From the NCBI GenBank assembly GCA_000827205.1, contig KN832562.1, forward strand, positions 1,195,128-1,259,127: a stretch of 64,000 nucleotides of DNA, read 5' to 3'. This DNA comes from Plicaturopsis crispa FD-325 SS-3. Taxonomy: Eukaryota > Basidiomycota > Agaricomycetes > Amylocorticiales > Amylocorticiaceae. The notes beneath the pieces are model-generated. The model made no database searches, was not told the origin of the DNA, and was given only the letters and a program-made list of their open reading frames with translations. How positions within the stretch are numbered: the first letter of the stretch is position 1; each line of letters opens with the position of its first letter. The position numbers and the translations under genes were made by a program. Below, one piece after another: positions 1 to 11,093 of the stretch.

Positions 1-1272
1 CTATTCATGGATCGCATTTTCCGCTATCACGGACTCCCCTCGTCGGTAGTAAGCGACAGAGGATCTCTTTTTGTCTCCAAATTCTGGAAAGAACTTATGA
101 CGCTGCTCAACGTCAGTGTCGACACTTCAACAGCATATCACCCACAATCAGATGGCCTCACTGAGCGCACCAACCAGACGCTTGAGGCCTATCTGCGCGC
201 GTACGTCTCGTACCAGCAGGACGATTGGGTAGACTATCTTCCGGTCGCCGAGTTTGCCTTCAATAATTTGGAGAACTCGTCGATCAAAACTACCCCATTT
301 TATGCTAACTCTGCTTTTCATCCCACTTTTGAAGCAGTGATCTCCGAACGCTCCACCGTTCCGGCAGCCGAAGACCTCGCGCGTCGGATGGAACACATCC
401 ACGCCGAACTTCGCGCTGAACTCGAGTCTGCTCAACGCCAGCAGGCCGTGTACTACGACAGAAACCACATCCCCGCGCCCGACTTCCAGCCAGGCCAGCT
501 TGTATGGCTTCGCCGTCGTCACATCACCACTACACGTCCCACCGGCAAGCTCGACCATCGCCGTCTCGGTCCCTACCCCATTCTTCGCAAAATAGGCTCC
601 AACGCCTTCCATCTCGCACTTCCCTCATATCTATCTCGCCTCCACCCTGTCTTTAATGTCTCCCTCCTCGAACCTTACGCCGATCCTTCTGAATTCCACC
701 CTCACTCTACTCCCTCCCCATTCGTCCTTAATGATGACCCCGCCCTCGACATTCACTCTCTCCGCGACTGCCGCAAAATCGGTCACCGCTTCGAATACTT
801 TGTACACTGGAAGTCCCTCCCCGACTCTGAGGATTCCTGGGTACCTCTCTCGGATATTCCCACATCTAATAACGAGATGATCGAACGGTTCCACCGACGC
901 CATACGCGTGCCCCGCGCCCCCATATCCTCGACATCAACCATTCCTTTTCTATTTCTGATTCTAGGTCGGAGTCCGAGGACACGTCCTCCTCTGAAATTC
1001 GTGCAGTGTCCGAGCCCAGCTCCGCTGTTGACAGCGCGTCCGAGCATAGCTCCGCCCTCCCCGTAGCGTCCGAGCATCGCTCCGCTGTCGTGTCCGAGCC
1101 GCTCTCCACGACCAATCCCTCCGGAGTTGAAGATTTCAATTTACGTTCACCTACTCCTCCTACCGTCCGCGAAGATCCTCGCATATCTTACGCTCCTCCC
1201 GCTCAAACCACTCTCCGTTCTGGTCGTATTTCCAAGCCACCCACGAAACTCGACCCACTCATTCCGCGTTGA
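1..1272 (+). CDS. Ty3/gypsy chromovirus polyprotein, C-terminal part (integrase plus chromodomain), cut by the window edge
   Basis: The reading frame is open from base 1, so this is the 3' part of a longer pol gene; the first internal ATG is at 7. It shows the second half of a retroviral-type integrase core (HGLPSSVVSDRGSLF, then YHPQSDGLTERTNQTLE, with the catalytic Asp and Glu in those two motifs), then a GPY/F-like module (LGPYPILRKIGSNAFHLALP). A chromodomain-like segment follows at about residues 255-300 (RFEYFVHWKSLPDSEDSWVP). In chromoviruses the integrase joins cDNA to host DNA and the chromodomain directs it to modified histones. The last 100 residues are a Ser/Glu-rich low-complexity tail. 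The gene stops 73 bp before the LTR, as expected for this order. Capsid, protease and reverse transcriptase must lie upstream of the window. No stop or frameshift interrupts the visible part. Confidence 0.93.
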   Translation, partial: LFMDRIFRYHGLPSSVVSDRGSLFVSKFWKELMTLLNVSVDTSTAYHPQSDGLTERTNQTLEAYLRAYVSYQQDDWVDYLPVAEFAFNNLENSSIKTTPFYANSAFHPTFEAVISERSTVPAAEDLARRMEHIHAELRAELESAQRQQAVYYDRNHIPAPDFQPGQLVWLRRRHITTTRPTGKLDHRRLGPYPILRKIGSNAFHLALPSYLSRLHPVFNVSLLEPYADPSEFHPHSTPSPFVLNDDPALDIHSLRDCRKIGHRFEYFVHWKSLPDSEDSWVPLSDIPTSNNEMIERFHRRHTRAPRPHILDINHSFSISDSRSESEDTSSSEIRAVSEPSSAVDSASEHSSALPVASEHRSAVVSEPLSTTNPSGVEDFNLRSPTPPTVREDPRISYAPPAQTTLRSGRISKPPTKLDPLIPR

Positions 1273-1330
1273 CTTAGGATTTTTTTTCGTTCATCTCTAT
1301 TTTTCGTCCTACTTATTTTCTGCCTTCAAG

Positions 1331-1343
1331 TTAGAAGGGGGGT
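1331..1343 (+). other. Polypurine tract of the Ty3/gypsy element
   Basis: A purine-rich run (TTAGAAGGGGGGT) sits immediately before the TGTAAGGGG start of the LTR. This is the expected position of the plus-strand primer site of an LTR retrotransposon. Confidence 0.7.
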
Positions 1344-1345
1344 AC

Positions 1346-1657
1346 TGTAAGGGGCATGGCGCAGCCTGCCCCTTCCACCGCTTACATCGTCGCTCACTTC
1401 CGGATTCCGACGCGAGCTTCCGAAGCTCAGCAATTTTCCGCATACACCTTTCGCCCGGTCCTTATCTGCATCCGTACGCATATATATACTGTCCTCTGTG
1501 TATTTTCCCCCTTCGCAGAATCAACGCCAGTTACGGCTACTTCTTGCTCTCTCCTCTTTTCTCCCTCTCAGTTCGCTCCCTCGCTCGTCTCCAGGTCTCC
1601 GAGCTCTCACGCTCATTCCCGACTTCCGGTTTCCTCTTCCGGACTCTGGCCGTCACA
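1346..1657 (+). mobile_element. 3' LTR of the Ty3/gypsy element (end approximate)
   Basis: The LTR begins with TGTAAGGGGCATGG right after the polypurine tract. A TATA box (CATATATATACT) lies at about 1479-1489, about 135 bp in, as expected for a U3/R promoter. The 3' boundary is not certain because the 5' LTR lies outside the window. A CA-ending position near 1657 gives a length of about 310 bp, typical of fungal gypsy elements, but this end is an estimate. Confidence 0.6.
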
Positions 1658-1659
1658 CA

Positions 1660-3640
1660 GAGGAAGCCTGCCGCCAGCCAGATCTGCGCGCGCGAGACGG
1701 CAGACGAATGCGCCGGCAGTGCCCCGGGGGCCAGCGAGCCGCCAACGATCGGGACTTGGCTGGCCTGGAGCTGTTGGATGATACGATAGCAATTTTGCGG
1801 GTGTTTAGATGTGGGGAGTGTAGAGATGGTATTACCTTTGTGGCTATAAAGGTGAGAGAGGCAGAGGCGACTGAACCGGAAAATTGCACAAATGCAAGCT
1901 GGGCCGCGGGCGAGGGATTGTGAGCAAAGGACCGTAGTGTTTTGGCCCGCGGGAGACGCCTACCACGAATATGCAAATGACGACTTTGTGCATAAGCGGA
2001 GTGTTCTTGAGGACCCAGATCCTCCTGCCGGTTTTCCAGATAGTAAATATGCCACATGCACACTCGTTCTACTCTCGAGTACCCGCGACACACCATGCAA
2101 AGAAACACTGGACCACGAAGGACGCTGGTACGGTAACATCAAGTCAGCGTACGCGGGGACACATCTATATTGTCCACTTGACGCACCAAGGCCTACGAAC
2201 AGGACCAGCACGCTGATAGGCCATATGAAGTCGTCGACATCTCCGAAACCGCGCGGACCCAGGATAAGCTGTACCCATGCGCAATATGTCGCGATCGCGG
2301 TCTGCGCGACGTCCAGGAGGTATATGCCGTAGACTGCAGACGCCGGGTCAGTCAGGTCTATGTCATGTTATGCGGGTGCGGGAGATCGTGCGCACCGAGC
2401 GCCTTCAAGGGCCTTGCATCGCGCGAGCCTGATACCGAGTACGTGTCTGCGCGTCAATCTGATGATAAGCACGACCACGCACGGACGGGCGAAGATATAT
2501 AAACACACAGACTTGCAAACTCAGCGGTTCTCAGCTACAGGCGAAGCGAAGTACGAACGTATACGCCGTGCTTACCTGAGGCATCCCAGGAGCGCCCAGT
2601 TCACCAAGGGCCCGAACAGCTGGCGGCGAGCTCAGCACCAGGCGGTCGCCTCATACGATCAGTGGGGAGCTCACATATGGCGCTTCACTGAGATAACAGT
2701 GATATCAGTGCGTGCATCGTATATGTATAGACATGGCCTGTACTCACACCAGAGCTAGTTCTTGCACTGTATAGTTGGCCATGGTTGATCCTTTGCGAGG
2801 TGCCCTTTGGCGAGTGTAGAGCCTCGACACGGTGCACAACTGCACAACTATATAGCACGGTCATACAGGCGCGGTGTGAACATCATCTACACGCTGCCAG
2901 AGGAAGTGGAGTTCTGTTCTATAAGTACAAGATGATTGATGAATTTGGGCGTAATTTAGGCAGAGAGGCGATAAAGCGCACCGGGAAACGCCGGAGAGGA
3001 GTAAAAGGCTCTCGATGTCTGCGAGCAGGTACGCGCTGAGTTGAGAACGCAAGTGCTGCTACCGCTATGGCCGCTTGCCACGGAGTCAGAAGTTTCAAGA
3101 GCTTTGGAGTTGTTGGTCAGGTATCGGATTCATCGTTACGTGCGGGTAGAGCTAAAACAGATCGTCTGACCGTGATGCCAGAATTGAATGAAGATCGTCA
3201 TATCGACGAACGTGGCACCTGCAGTGGAGAAACACAAGATGTGAGAAGGGCCCTATAGAGATCCCTCGCCCAAGTGGATAAGCTTTGGCTTCTGACGGGC
3301 AATTTTCCGTCGAAAAAGTGGACAAGGTGCTTGCGGAGAGCGATCGGCCACAAGGTTATCCACCGTGGAGTTATATTTTTTAGGATAGTAATGTAACTTT
3401 CTGGGTCCTGCCGTGCTGCGTGAGCAATGTGAGAAGGTAGAGCTGAAACTAACGTACCGTAGACATACATAGTGCCCATCGAGTGATCAACGTCTACGAA
3501 GCAAAGGCCTTTCTATGCATACAAAAGTAGGCGATTGACAGCACAGAAATAAATGTCAGGGCTAATTCATTGCATTGGACGCCCTGCGAGTAAGCAGTCT
3601 AGCACTCATAGTTAGACACACACAGATCAAATGATAAGCG
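1660..3640. other. No recognisable gene
   Basis: Several open frames of 60-150 codons occur on both strands, for example 1892-2332 on the plus strand. None shows a recognisable domain, a convincing exon chain or biased composition. A minus-strand open stretch at 3198-3479 begins with an ATG and a possible splice donor, but nothing supports it as a gene. Confidence 0.4.
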
Positions 3641-3657
3641 ACAATACTGACCTGCTC

Positions 3658-4607
3658 TTAGACCGTCGTGACTTCGACGGTGTGATCCCAGAGTTTTTTC
3701 CTCGCTTCCGGCGTCGATGACGGGTTCCTGCTGAAGTTCTCGGCCCTCGACCCCTTGTAATTTGCGCCCTTCTCACTCGACAAGAGCGCACGAAGCATGT
3801 ACTCTCCGGACTCCTCCTGCGACAGCGTGAACGGGTACAAGAGTGCGTGTACCACCGGCCCTATCGTATACCTCGCAATTCCTGTCGTCGTGCGAAGCAT
3901 CGGTGTACGCACACCGCCTGGGTAGGCGTGCGTAAACGCGATGTCAGCATGCCGCACAGCAAAGTCCTATACAAATGAGAACAGAAAACAAAACGTTGAC
4001 TGAGACGGCTCACCTCGACCATAAGGTCATTATACGTGCGCCCCTGTACAGCGGCTTTCCGCAAGCTGTAGGTCTTCTTTAGCCCGAGGTCGTCTAGGTC
4101 AATGCGCCCGTTTTCGCCGGCAGAGAACACCGATATGACTTTAGCATCTTCCCCTGCATCAGCCGCCTTCTGCAGCAACGGCACCAGATCATTTACGAAT
4201 TTCCACCGCGAGTAGTAGTGCGCGGCCAGCTTCACGTCGATGCCCTCCTCCGTCTCTGTCCGGCCGTTCAGATTCAAAATCCCGGTCGAGGTGAAAAGGT
4301 AGTTCAGTTTTGGGAGGCGCGCAAGGAGGGAATCGGTGGTTGCGTGCACGTTCCGCATCAGGGACACGTCACACTGCACGAATTCATGTGTGGCGTCGGC
4401 GGGTTTGGGGAATGAACTGATGATGGAATCGGCGGCGGCGCGATTGCGACCACATATGATGATGTGTGCGTTGCCCTTCGTGCTCCGGGCGAAAGCTTCG
4501 ACTGTGCCCTGACCGATGCCAGACGTTCCACCGATGAAAAGGGCGACAGGGCGAGGTGGAAAAGCGTGTACCGCGTTAGCAGATCGAACAGCAGCTAGAG
4601 AGGACAT
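3658..4607 (-). CDS. Short-chain dehydrogenase/reductase-like protein with an atypical active site
   Basis: Two exons, 4607-4014 and 3966-3658, joined by a 47-nt GT..AG intron in phase 0, give 300 aa. The Rossmann dinucleotide-binding motif is at residues 26-32 (GGTSGIG). The region CDVSLM and the later segment AYPGGVRTPM fit the classical SDR fold. The usual catalytic YxxxK is changed: the Tyr is at 192 in TYNDLMVE and the Lys position (196) is Met. I believe related fungal proteins share this YNDLMVE pattern, so it may be a diverged subfamily rather than decay. Start choice: an in-frame GTG lies five codons upstream, but the first ATG is at 4607. Substrate unknown; probably cytosolic. It is the first of three minus-strand SDR genes in 6 kb and the least similar of them. 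Confidence 0.85.
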
Positions 4608-4759
4608 GCTTGAGAGATACACAAAATTATGAGGGGTAGTTCGGAGAACGACGCTGCGGGGTTGAAGTACTCATCTTTCTCCGGTTTGACTCTTGAGGAT
4701 GAAAACAGCAAGCCCTGCCGGATGCATACGCGGCGGACGCTGCTACTTTATGGCACATA

Positions 4760-5633
4760 TACTGTAAAAAAATTAATGTCCAATAATTGGCCAGTTTACA
4801 CAAGTGGTGGCGGAAATGACGAGCCATTTTCCGACAAGTTCAACTGCCGGTGAGTTTACATTGCAACAACTCGGGATCCTGCATAGTCTATTCTCACAGA
4901 TAGTGGTTTAGAAGTTTACACAAGTGCTTGATGTCCATAGGATGCGCACAAGTTGTCGCAGTACGCACGGTCAGCAGACACTGAGTACCTGGGTACTGCC
5001 ATCCAGGCCCATCCTGATCCCGCCGTCTGAGTCATGGTGCTCAGCCGACGAGGCGGCTTCTCCACGGTCTGTACAGTAGCCACGGCGCATCCACGGACTA
5101 TCCCGACGCACCGCGCACGGGGGCATGCTCGGGACTCGAGCAGCTGCTGAGCCCGCACGCCCGTGGCTTAAGGCTGCTCGCCGTTGCGGTCTACAGAGCA
5201 GGGAGACCATGACATCGCACTGGATATTGGGGCGGCGGCGGAGCGCTCGCACCGTGCGCCAGTGCCGCCCACCTGGCTTGATGCAGCCTGAGCTCGCCGC
5301 CACAGTCATTAATGCCGGGCGTCCATGAGTGATGTCGGCGCTCACCGGTGGGGCATGCACGGCGGAGCCGGCCTGCCACAGCGCGCCTAGGGCGGCGCCG
5401 CCCCTTGGGCAGCTAGCATCTCCAGCGCCTTGTGTATTCACGTCAGTGCACTGCTGCTGCATGCGGTAAAAACAGTATCCTTACCAGCAACATGTGTTTT
5501 TCCGAGTTTGCGGGTACGCAGAGCATGAGAAGCCTCAAAACACACTTGTTGAAGGTGACAAGCAGGTATGCGTGAACCTGTGAGAAAATCACCTCGTTTT
5601 ATGACTTGTTTCGCGAATAATTTTTTTACAGTA
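4760..5633. mobile_element. Candidate non-autonomous TA-flanked inverted-repeat element (mariner-like)
   Basis: The 16-bp sequence TACTGTAAAAAAATTA at 4760-4775 is repeated exactly in inverted orientation at 5618-5633, and each outer end is flanked by TA (4758-4759 and 5634-5635). An 874-bp unit with short perfect inverted repeats and TA duplications fits a Tc1/mariner-type non-autonomous element. The interior holds no gene; its central 450 bp is GC-rich. The AT-rich repeat could also be coincidence, so confidence is moderate. Confidence 0.45.
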
Positions 5634-6086
5634 TATCGCCCATACTACTTAGTACGTGTAGGGTCGCGGCGAATAGTACATGCCAAGTAGTAATGAGTCA
5701 TGCACATGACTGACGCTCAATTTCAATCTTGGCAATGGCAATGGAAGTCGACTCAAAGATGAGACCATACATATGTATGTGCAAGTCTTCTCGATGAAGT
5801 CAGTAGGCATACTTTAGTACACCACCATTTTGGGTGGATGTTGTCGCGAGGTCGGAGCTCGGACATCTGTGGCGGCAGCCTTACAGCTCGCCGCGTCCGT
5901 GGTTGGAAGCCTCGTCGAGGGCACGATTGGGACCGCTGTGCCGCACAATGTTATTCGTGTTACCTATCAGTACTTTCTACCGACTATATTGCGTTACTGC
6001 ACAAGGGTCGGATTTCAAATGGTTCGTAAGTGCCGCACATGCGCTCGAAGCTAGCATAGTACCCACCCGTCCGTCCAGAGTGCCTT

Positions 6087-7488
6087 TCACAAGTTAGCTA
6101 CCTGCTCCTCGAGCCATGCCCACAAATCGCGCCCAAGCTTTGGATCTCTTAGATCGGCCTTGCCGCGCCCGACGCGCGCCCACGGGATGATGTACTAGTG
6201 CCCGCCTCGCGCGTGAGCATCCGCAACGGTTGGCTGCAGCAGCAGACGCACCTGTCCGTTCAGCTCCGCGCCCGCCTGCGAGGCGCCGGCGTATAGTGGC
6301 GAGAGCGCGCCGAACGTGTCGACATCATGCAGGATCATGTCCTAGAATATCGTCAGCGTGATGATCCTCCGTTTACTTGAACGCTTCACGGTGACACGCA
6401 CCATGAGCTTCGCCCCCAGGCCACGAAATTCGCGGTGCAACTCCGTCCTCAGAATGCCTGCAAAATAGGGAGTGTGAGCAGAACCTAGTCACGACGGAGC
6501 GGCGGGCATACCAGGGTTGACCACGATGGTGACGATGCCCCTGTCAGCGTACCGCCGCGCGAACTCCATGCCGTACACGGCGATTCCCTATAGTGCGGGC
6601 ACGTTAGTTGGCGTGTGCAGGCGAGAATGACCGACGCACGAGCTTGCTCTGCGCGTATAGCGCGTGGGTACCGGCCTTTCTGCGCGCGGGCGCGTCCTTG
6701 AACGTCGCGAAGTCGAGCCGCCCGGCCCAGTGTGTTAGGGAAGAGAGGTTTACGACGCGCACGGTACCAGGCGGCGTGGCGCGCGCGGTCGCGGTGAGGA
6801 TGGGCAGCAGGAGCTGCGTGAAGTAGAAATGGCCTGCAGCCCATAGGTGTGGTCAGGCGAATGTGGCGGCACGGGGCACAGCGCTGCGCACCAAGGACGT
6901 TCACTCCGAACTGAAGGTCGTAGCCCTGAGCAGTGGTGTAGTCTATGGGTGACGCCATCACGCCGCTGTCGCCGCGTGTCAGTGGGGAGTAGAACGCGGC
7001 GCGCAGAGACAGAACTTACGCATTGTTGTATAGAACGTGCAGTTGGCTCTCCTTGCTGCATGAACCACAGAAGAATCAACCGCATGCTAACGTGGCGAGG
7101 ACGGCACGTCTAGCCGCACCTAGAAAACTCCTCCGCGGCAGCCTTGACCGACTTCAAATCGGCGAGGTCCAATTGGAGAAAATGCACCGCATCCTTTCCC
7201 GTAGCTGCTTTGAGCTCGAGGATGGCGGCCTCGACCTTGGCCTGACTTCGCGCTGCGATGTAGACCGTCGCGTTGTGCGCAAGAAGCGCCTGGTGCAGAG
7301 GAAAATCGGTCGTTACTTGGACATAGAAGGATCGATAGGGGCGCACTCACCCTCGCGGTTACTTTCCCAATGCCAGAGTTGCCGCCCGTCACGATTACAA
7401 CCTTGCCCGAAAGGTCTGGCGTGTCCGCCTCGGAGAAGCGTGCCTTCCCGGGGAAGTATTCCGAGGAGATCGATAACAGCGAGCCCAT
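6087..7488 (-). CDS. Short-chain dehydrogenase/reductase, retinol-dehydrogenase-like (paralogue A)
   Basis: Nine exons on the minus strand keep phase: 7488-7351, 7289-7120, 7055-7020, 6965-6892, 6833-6640, 6587-6512, 6457-6402, 6341-6252 and 6194-6087. They give 313 aa. The NAD(P) motif TGGNSGIG is at residues 34-41, NNAG at 113-116 and the catalytic YxxxK at Tyr199/Lys203 (YAQSK). All classical SDR residues are present, so an active NAD(P)-dependent oxidoreductase is likely; substrate unknown. The closest relative is the next gene (8236-9591): the same length, the same first five exon boundaries and strongly similar sequence. The one structural difference is an extra intron (6511-6458) inside the NPG codon region. 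The two genes are tandem, head-to-tail, 750 bp apart. Confidence 0.88.
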
Positions 7489-8235
7489 GCACGCAAGCGC
7501 CCGTTTGGGTTGTGTAGTGATGGGAAACCTCCCCCGGCTTCGAATTTTCTCTGCTTTATAGCGCGTATGGAAAGACGCGTACCGCGTGCAATAAGATAAA
7601 GGAATGGCAAGTTGAGGGCCCTTACCGCACCCGCATTGCGGCTGCCGACCCACCGCGTCAAGACGGCATGCATAGAAATCTGGACAAGAGGTTGGTACCA
7701 GGCTGCCCGTATATTATTCAGATACTATATGTTACGCACCAGCCTGATACTACTTACAACGCTCAGCAAAGACCCAAGGTCGCCTCATAGTATGACCCGT
7801 TTTCCTCGCAGTCGTGCATTAGTGCCAATGGATCTAGGTTCCATTTAGTCGAAGACGCGGCACAGGCAGAATCATACGCTCGACCACCGCAGGGCAATCC
7901 TGAGCCTCCGTGATGACTGGACGGCGTGACCATGCGGCGCCCGAGGACGCGCAGAACGGTTCTTGGGGTGATATCCGTGATCTGCTGCATCTTGTCATTG
8001 AGCCCGGTTGACTACTGAAGTCAATGACCACACTAGCCGAGGGAGCGTTGGGATCGATGTGGAATAAGGAAAGGCCGTGCCTTCAGGCTTAGCATTGACT
8101 GAAAGTGCGCGCAGCATGCAGAAACGCAGAAACGCAGGGGCGCAAAGCGGCTTCCAAACACTGCAGCACCACGCTCAAGGCAGCTCCCAAGAGAAAGATT
8201 TGGAGAGTCGGCGCTCCACCACCCGTCCGGCGCGC

Positions 8236-9591
8236 CTACACATCAGCCACCTGCTCCTCGAGCCATGCCCACAAATCGCGCCCGAGCTTCGGATCCCTCA
8301 TAGCGTCATTGCCGCGCCCGACACGCGCCCATGGGATGATGTACTAGCGGATGCCCAAGTAAGCACTTGATTCACTGTGACACGGCAGCAGCAGCGCACG
8401 CACCTGCCCGTCCAACTCCGCACCCGCTGGAGAGACGCCGACATACAGCGGTGAGAGCGCCCCGAAGGTGTCGACATCGTACAGGAGGAGGTCCTATACT
8501 CGATTGGTCAGAAAATCCACGAACGCACGACATATGGAGGGACAGGCGTACAACGAACTTCGCCCACAGGCCGCGCAGCTCGCGCTGCAGCTCCGTCCTT
8601 AAGTTTCCCGGGTTCACCGCGGTGGTAACGATGCCCTCGCCGGCGTACCGCCGCGCGAACTCCATCGCATAGACCGCGTTTCCCTTTAACGCAAATACCA
8701 CCACAAAGTCAGTCCGCGTGCATATGCGAGGTGCATGTGTGGGGGGACTCACGAGCTTGCTCTGCGAGTACAGCGCCTCCGGTGCGACGCGCCTGCGCGG
8801 CGGCCCGTCCTTGAACGTCGCAAAGTCGAGCTTGCCCGCCCAGTGTGTGAGGGAAGAGATGTTCACGACGCGCACCGTGCCGGGCGGTGTGGCGCGGGCG
8901 GTCGAGGTGAGGATGGGCAGCAGGAGCTGCGTTAAGTAGAAATGGCCTGCATTACGCGCAGGATCATAGTCAGTCGGGGGTAGCGGTGTAGGGCGCATGT
9001 GGCAGGAGGCGTACCGAGAACGTTTACGCCGAACTGGAGGTCGTAGCCCTGCACGGTCGTGTGGTCAATGGGAGATACGTATACGCCGCTGTCGCCGCGT
9101 GTTAGTAGAGGGCAGGAGGCATTGAGAGGCGAGACTCACGCGTTGTTGTACAGGACGTGCAGCTGGCTCTCCTTGCTGTGTTAAAAAATTGAGTTCGCGT
9201 CACGGCGACGGTGCACCCGACCTCACCTGGCGAACTCTGCTGCTGCAGCCTTGACAGACTTCAGGTCGGCGAGGTCGAGCGGGAGGAAATAAACCGTGTC
9301 CTTCCCCGTGGCCGCTTTGAGTTCGCGGATGGCCGCCTCCACCTTGTCACGACTCCGCGCCGCGATGTACACCGTCGCGTTGTGCGCAAGCAACGCCTGG
9401 CGTGACGCCGGTCGATACGTTTGAAATGAGAAGACGCAAGAGGGGGGACGCACCCTTGTGGTCACTTTACCGATGCCGGAGTTCCCGCCCGTCACGATGA
9501 TGACCTTACCCGAGAGATCTGGTGTGTCCGCCTCGGAGAAGCGCGGCTTCCCTGGGAAGTACTCCGATGCTATTGATAGCAGCGAGCCCAT
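8236..9591 (-). CDS. Short-chain dehydrogenase/reductase, retinol-dehydrogenase-like (paralogue B)
   Basis: Eight exons on the minus strand keep phase: 9591-9454, 9396-9227, 9175-9140, 9088-9015, 8946-8753, 8683-8552, 8493-8404 and 8343-8236. They give 313 aa, the same as paralogue A. TGGNSGIG at residues 34-41 binds the dinucleotide, NNAG is at 113-116, and Tyr199/Lys203 (YSQSK) form the catalytic pair. The C-terminus ends [12 protein letters not shown], as in A ([12 protein letters not shown]). The family includes fungal proteins annotated as retinol dehydrogenase or WW-domain oxidoreductase-like, but the true substrate cannot be read from sequence. The start ATG at 9591 heads the same MGSLLSI peptide in both copies. 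Tandem duplication is the simplest origin of the pair. Confidence 0.9.
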
Positions 9592-9599
9592 GTCAAAAA

Positions 9600-11090
9600 G
9601 GGAATATGGGGACTGGGAGGTAGTGGTGGATGGATAAGACTCGGAAGTAGCAGGGGGATGGAGCGCTTGTTACTTCGAACGAGCCTGCTTTATATTTGTC
9701 AGAGTTGTGGGCAGTGGCGGCGAGCGGGAAGGACGCGTAGTTCAAGTATTTAATACTCAATGGCGACGAGCGTGCAGCGACATGCCGACCCTCCGCGTCA
9801 CGGCGGCGCTTTGCTGACCTAATGAAATAACTTGCACTTGCCCGCGCTGCATGTGGTTGAGGCCCCTATTTTTTGAGAAATACTGCAACCGATACTGGTG
9901 GGCTTTGCGCGGTAGCTTGAATGCACACCCCAACAGCACATTGTAGCAGATGGACGGACGAAGGCGCGCAGGACGCTGGTCACCGCGATCGGAATGGGAC
10001 AGAGCGGCGGGCAGGATGGGGAGCGTCGCCATGTAATGGGGTGCCTGCGTTTACAAGCGAGCAAATTTCGAGAAATGCGAGAGACGCGGTCCTGTCCAGG
10101 TGGCGTCCACGTAGTACGGCAGGTGCATGAAGACCAGTCTGCGAAGATGCAGAAGGAGGTGTGCGGCATATCGGATGGCAGGATGATGATGCCAGAACGT
10201 GGTGATTTGGAGGTGGGAGGCGGTGGGAGCGCAGGGATACGGGAGGAGCGTCAGACCTTGATCAGAGCGGTAAGAACGTTGAATCACTTGGAGATATACG
10301 ATGTGCCGAGCGGACAGTGCAGCATGCACCTCGGTTGTGCCGCGGGCGGCGGCCCCGAGCTTTGATGAGCCTTTGCAGATCGGCGTATATACGCGTATTC
10401 TCCGGTAGACACTGAGTCATATGTTGGAATGTGAAGCTCAGTAGAGACACGGGAGGGAAGTCGTACTGCCGGTGCGCGATGGATCGCCGTCAAAGTTTTC
10501 GGTCGCATGTCGCGACTTGAGTGGCTGGAGCTGAGCCGAATTAGGCAGCCGAATACGATAGGAATGTGATGCAGAACTCGATTCAAACACCATTTAGACA
10601 CTAGCAATGCTAGAGGAAAGCAAAAGGGAGGGCACGAGGATCTGGTCACTGGCAGTATCTGGTCAATACGGTGGCTGGACATGCTGGACACGAGGAACGA
10701 GGAGGTTGTTTGCGTGTGTTGTTTTTCGAGGCTGAAGTGGCGGTGCGTGTCATACTATTACCTCCGTCTGTACCGTCGTGACAAAATGCATGGCTCGAAT
10801 CTACCTCCGCCGCCCGTTGTGCGTGCTCCAGGACGAGATCTATAACATCGTCCCGTCTCCCTGAGAACGCTCCTGTTTGGCGATACGGATTCGGTGCTGG
10901 AGTCGGAGTCGGAGGAAAGCAGCGGAAGCAGAGACTAACAACACCGGAAGCGCGGCGAGCGCGGCCTCAGAACTCAGGGGGCTGTATATCGTCAACAGTA
11001 AATGGTTTTCAGAACAATGTGGGTATGCATTAGTTGTATGGTATGGGATGCACTGATCATAACAGTAATGTTGTTCTACGCATGCCTGCA
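9600..11090. other. Intergenic, no recognisable gene
   Basis: Only short overlapping open frames are present. One minus-strand stretch at about 10840-10990 encodes an Ala/Leu-rich segment followed by basic residues, which could be an unassigned 3' exon of the gene at 11094-11759. No splice path keeps the frame open across the stop at 11094, so it is left out. Confidence 0.4.
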
Positions 11091-11093
11091 TTG

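Noticed and set aside
1892-2332. Plus-strand open frame of 146 codons after the LTR
   Set aside because: Starts with ATG but has no recognisable motif, no flanking exons and a rather random composition.
10840-10996. Ala/Leu-rich minus-strand stretch as a membrane exon of the 11094-11759 gene
   Set aside because: No donor before the stop at 11094 connects to it in frame.
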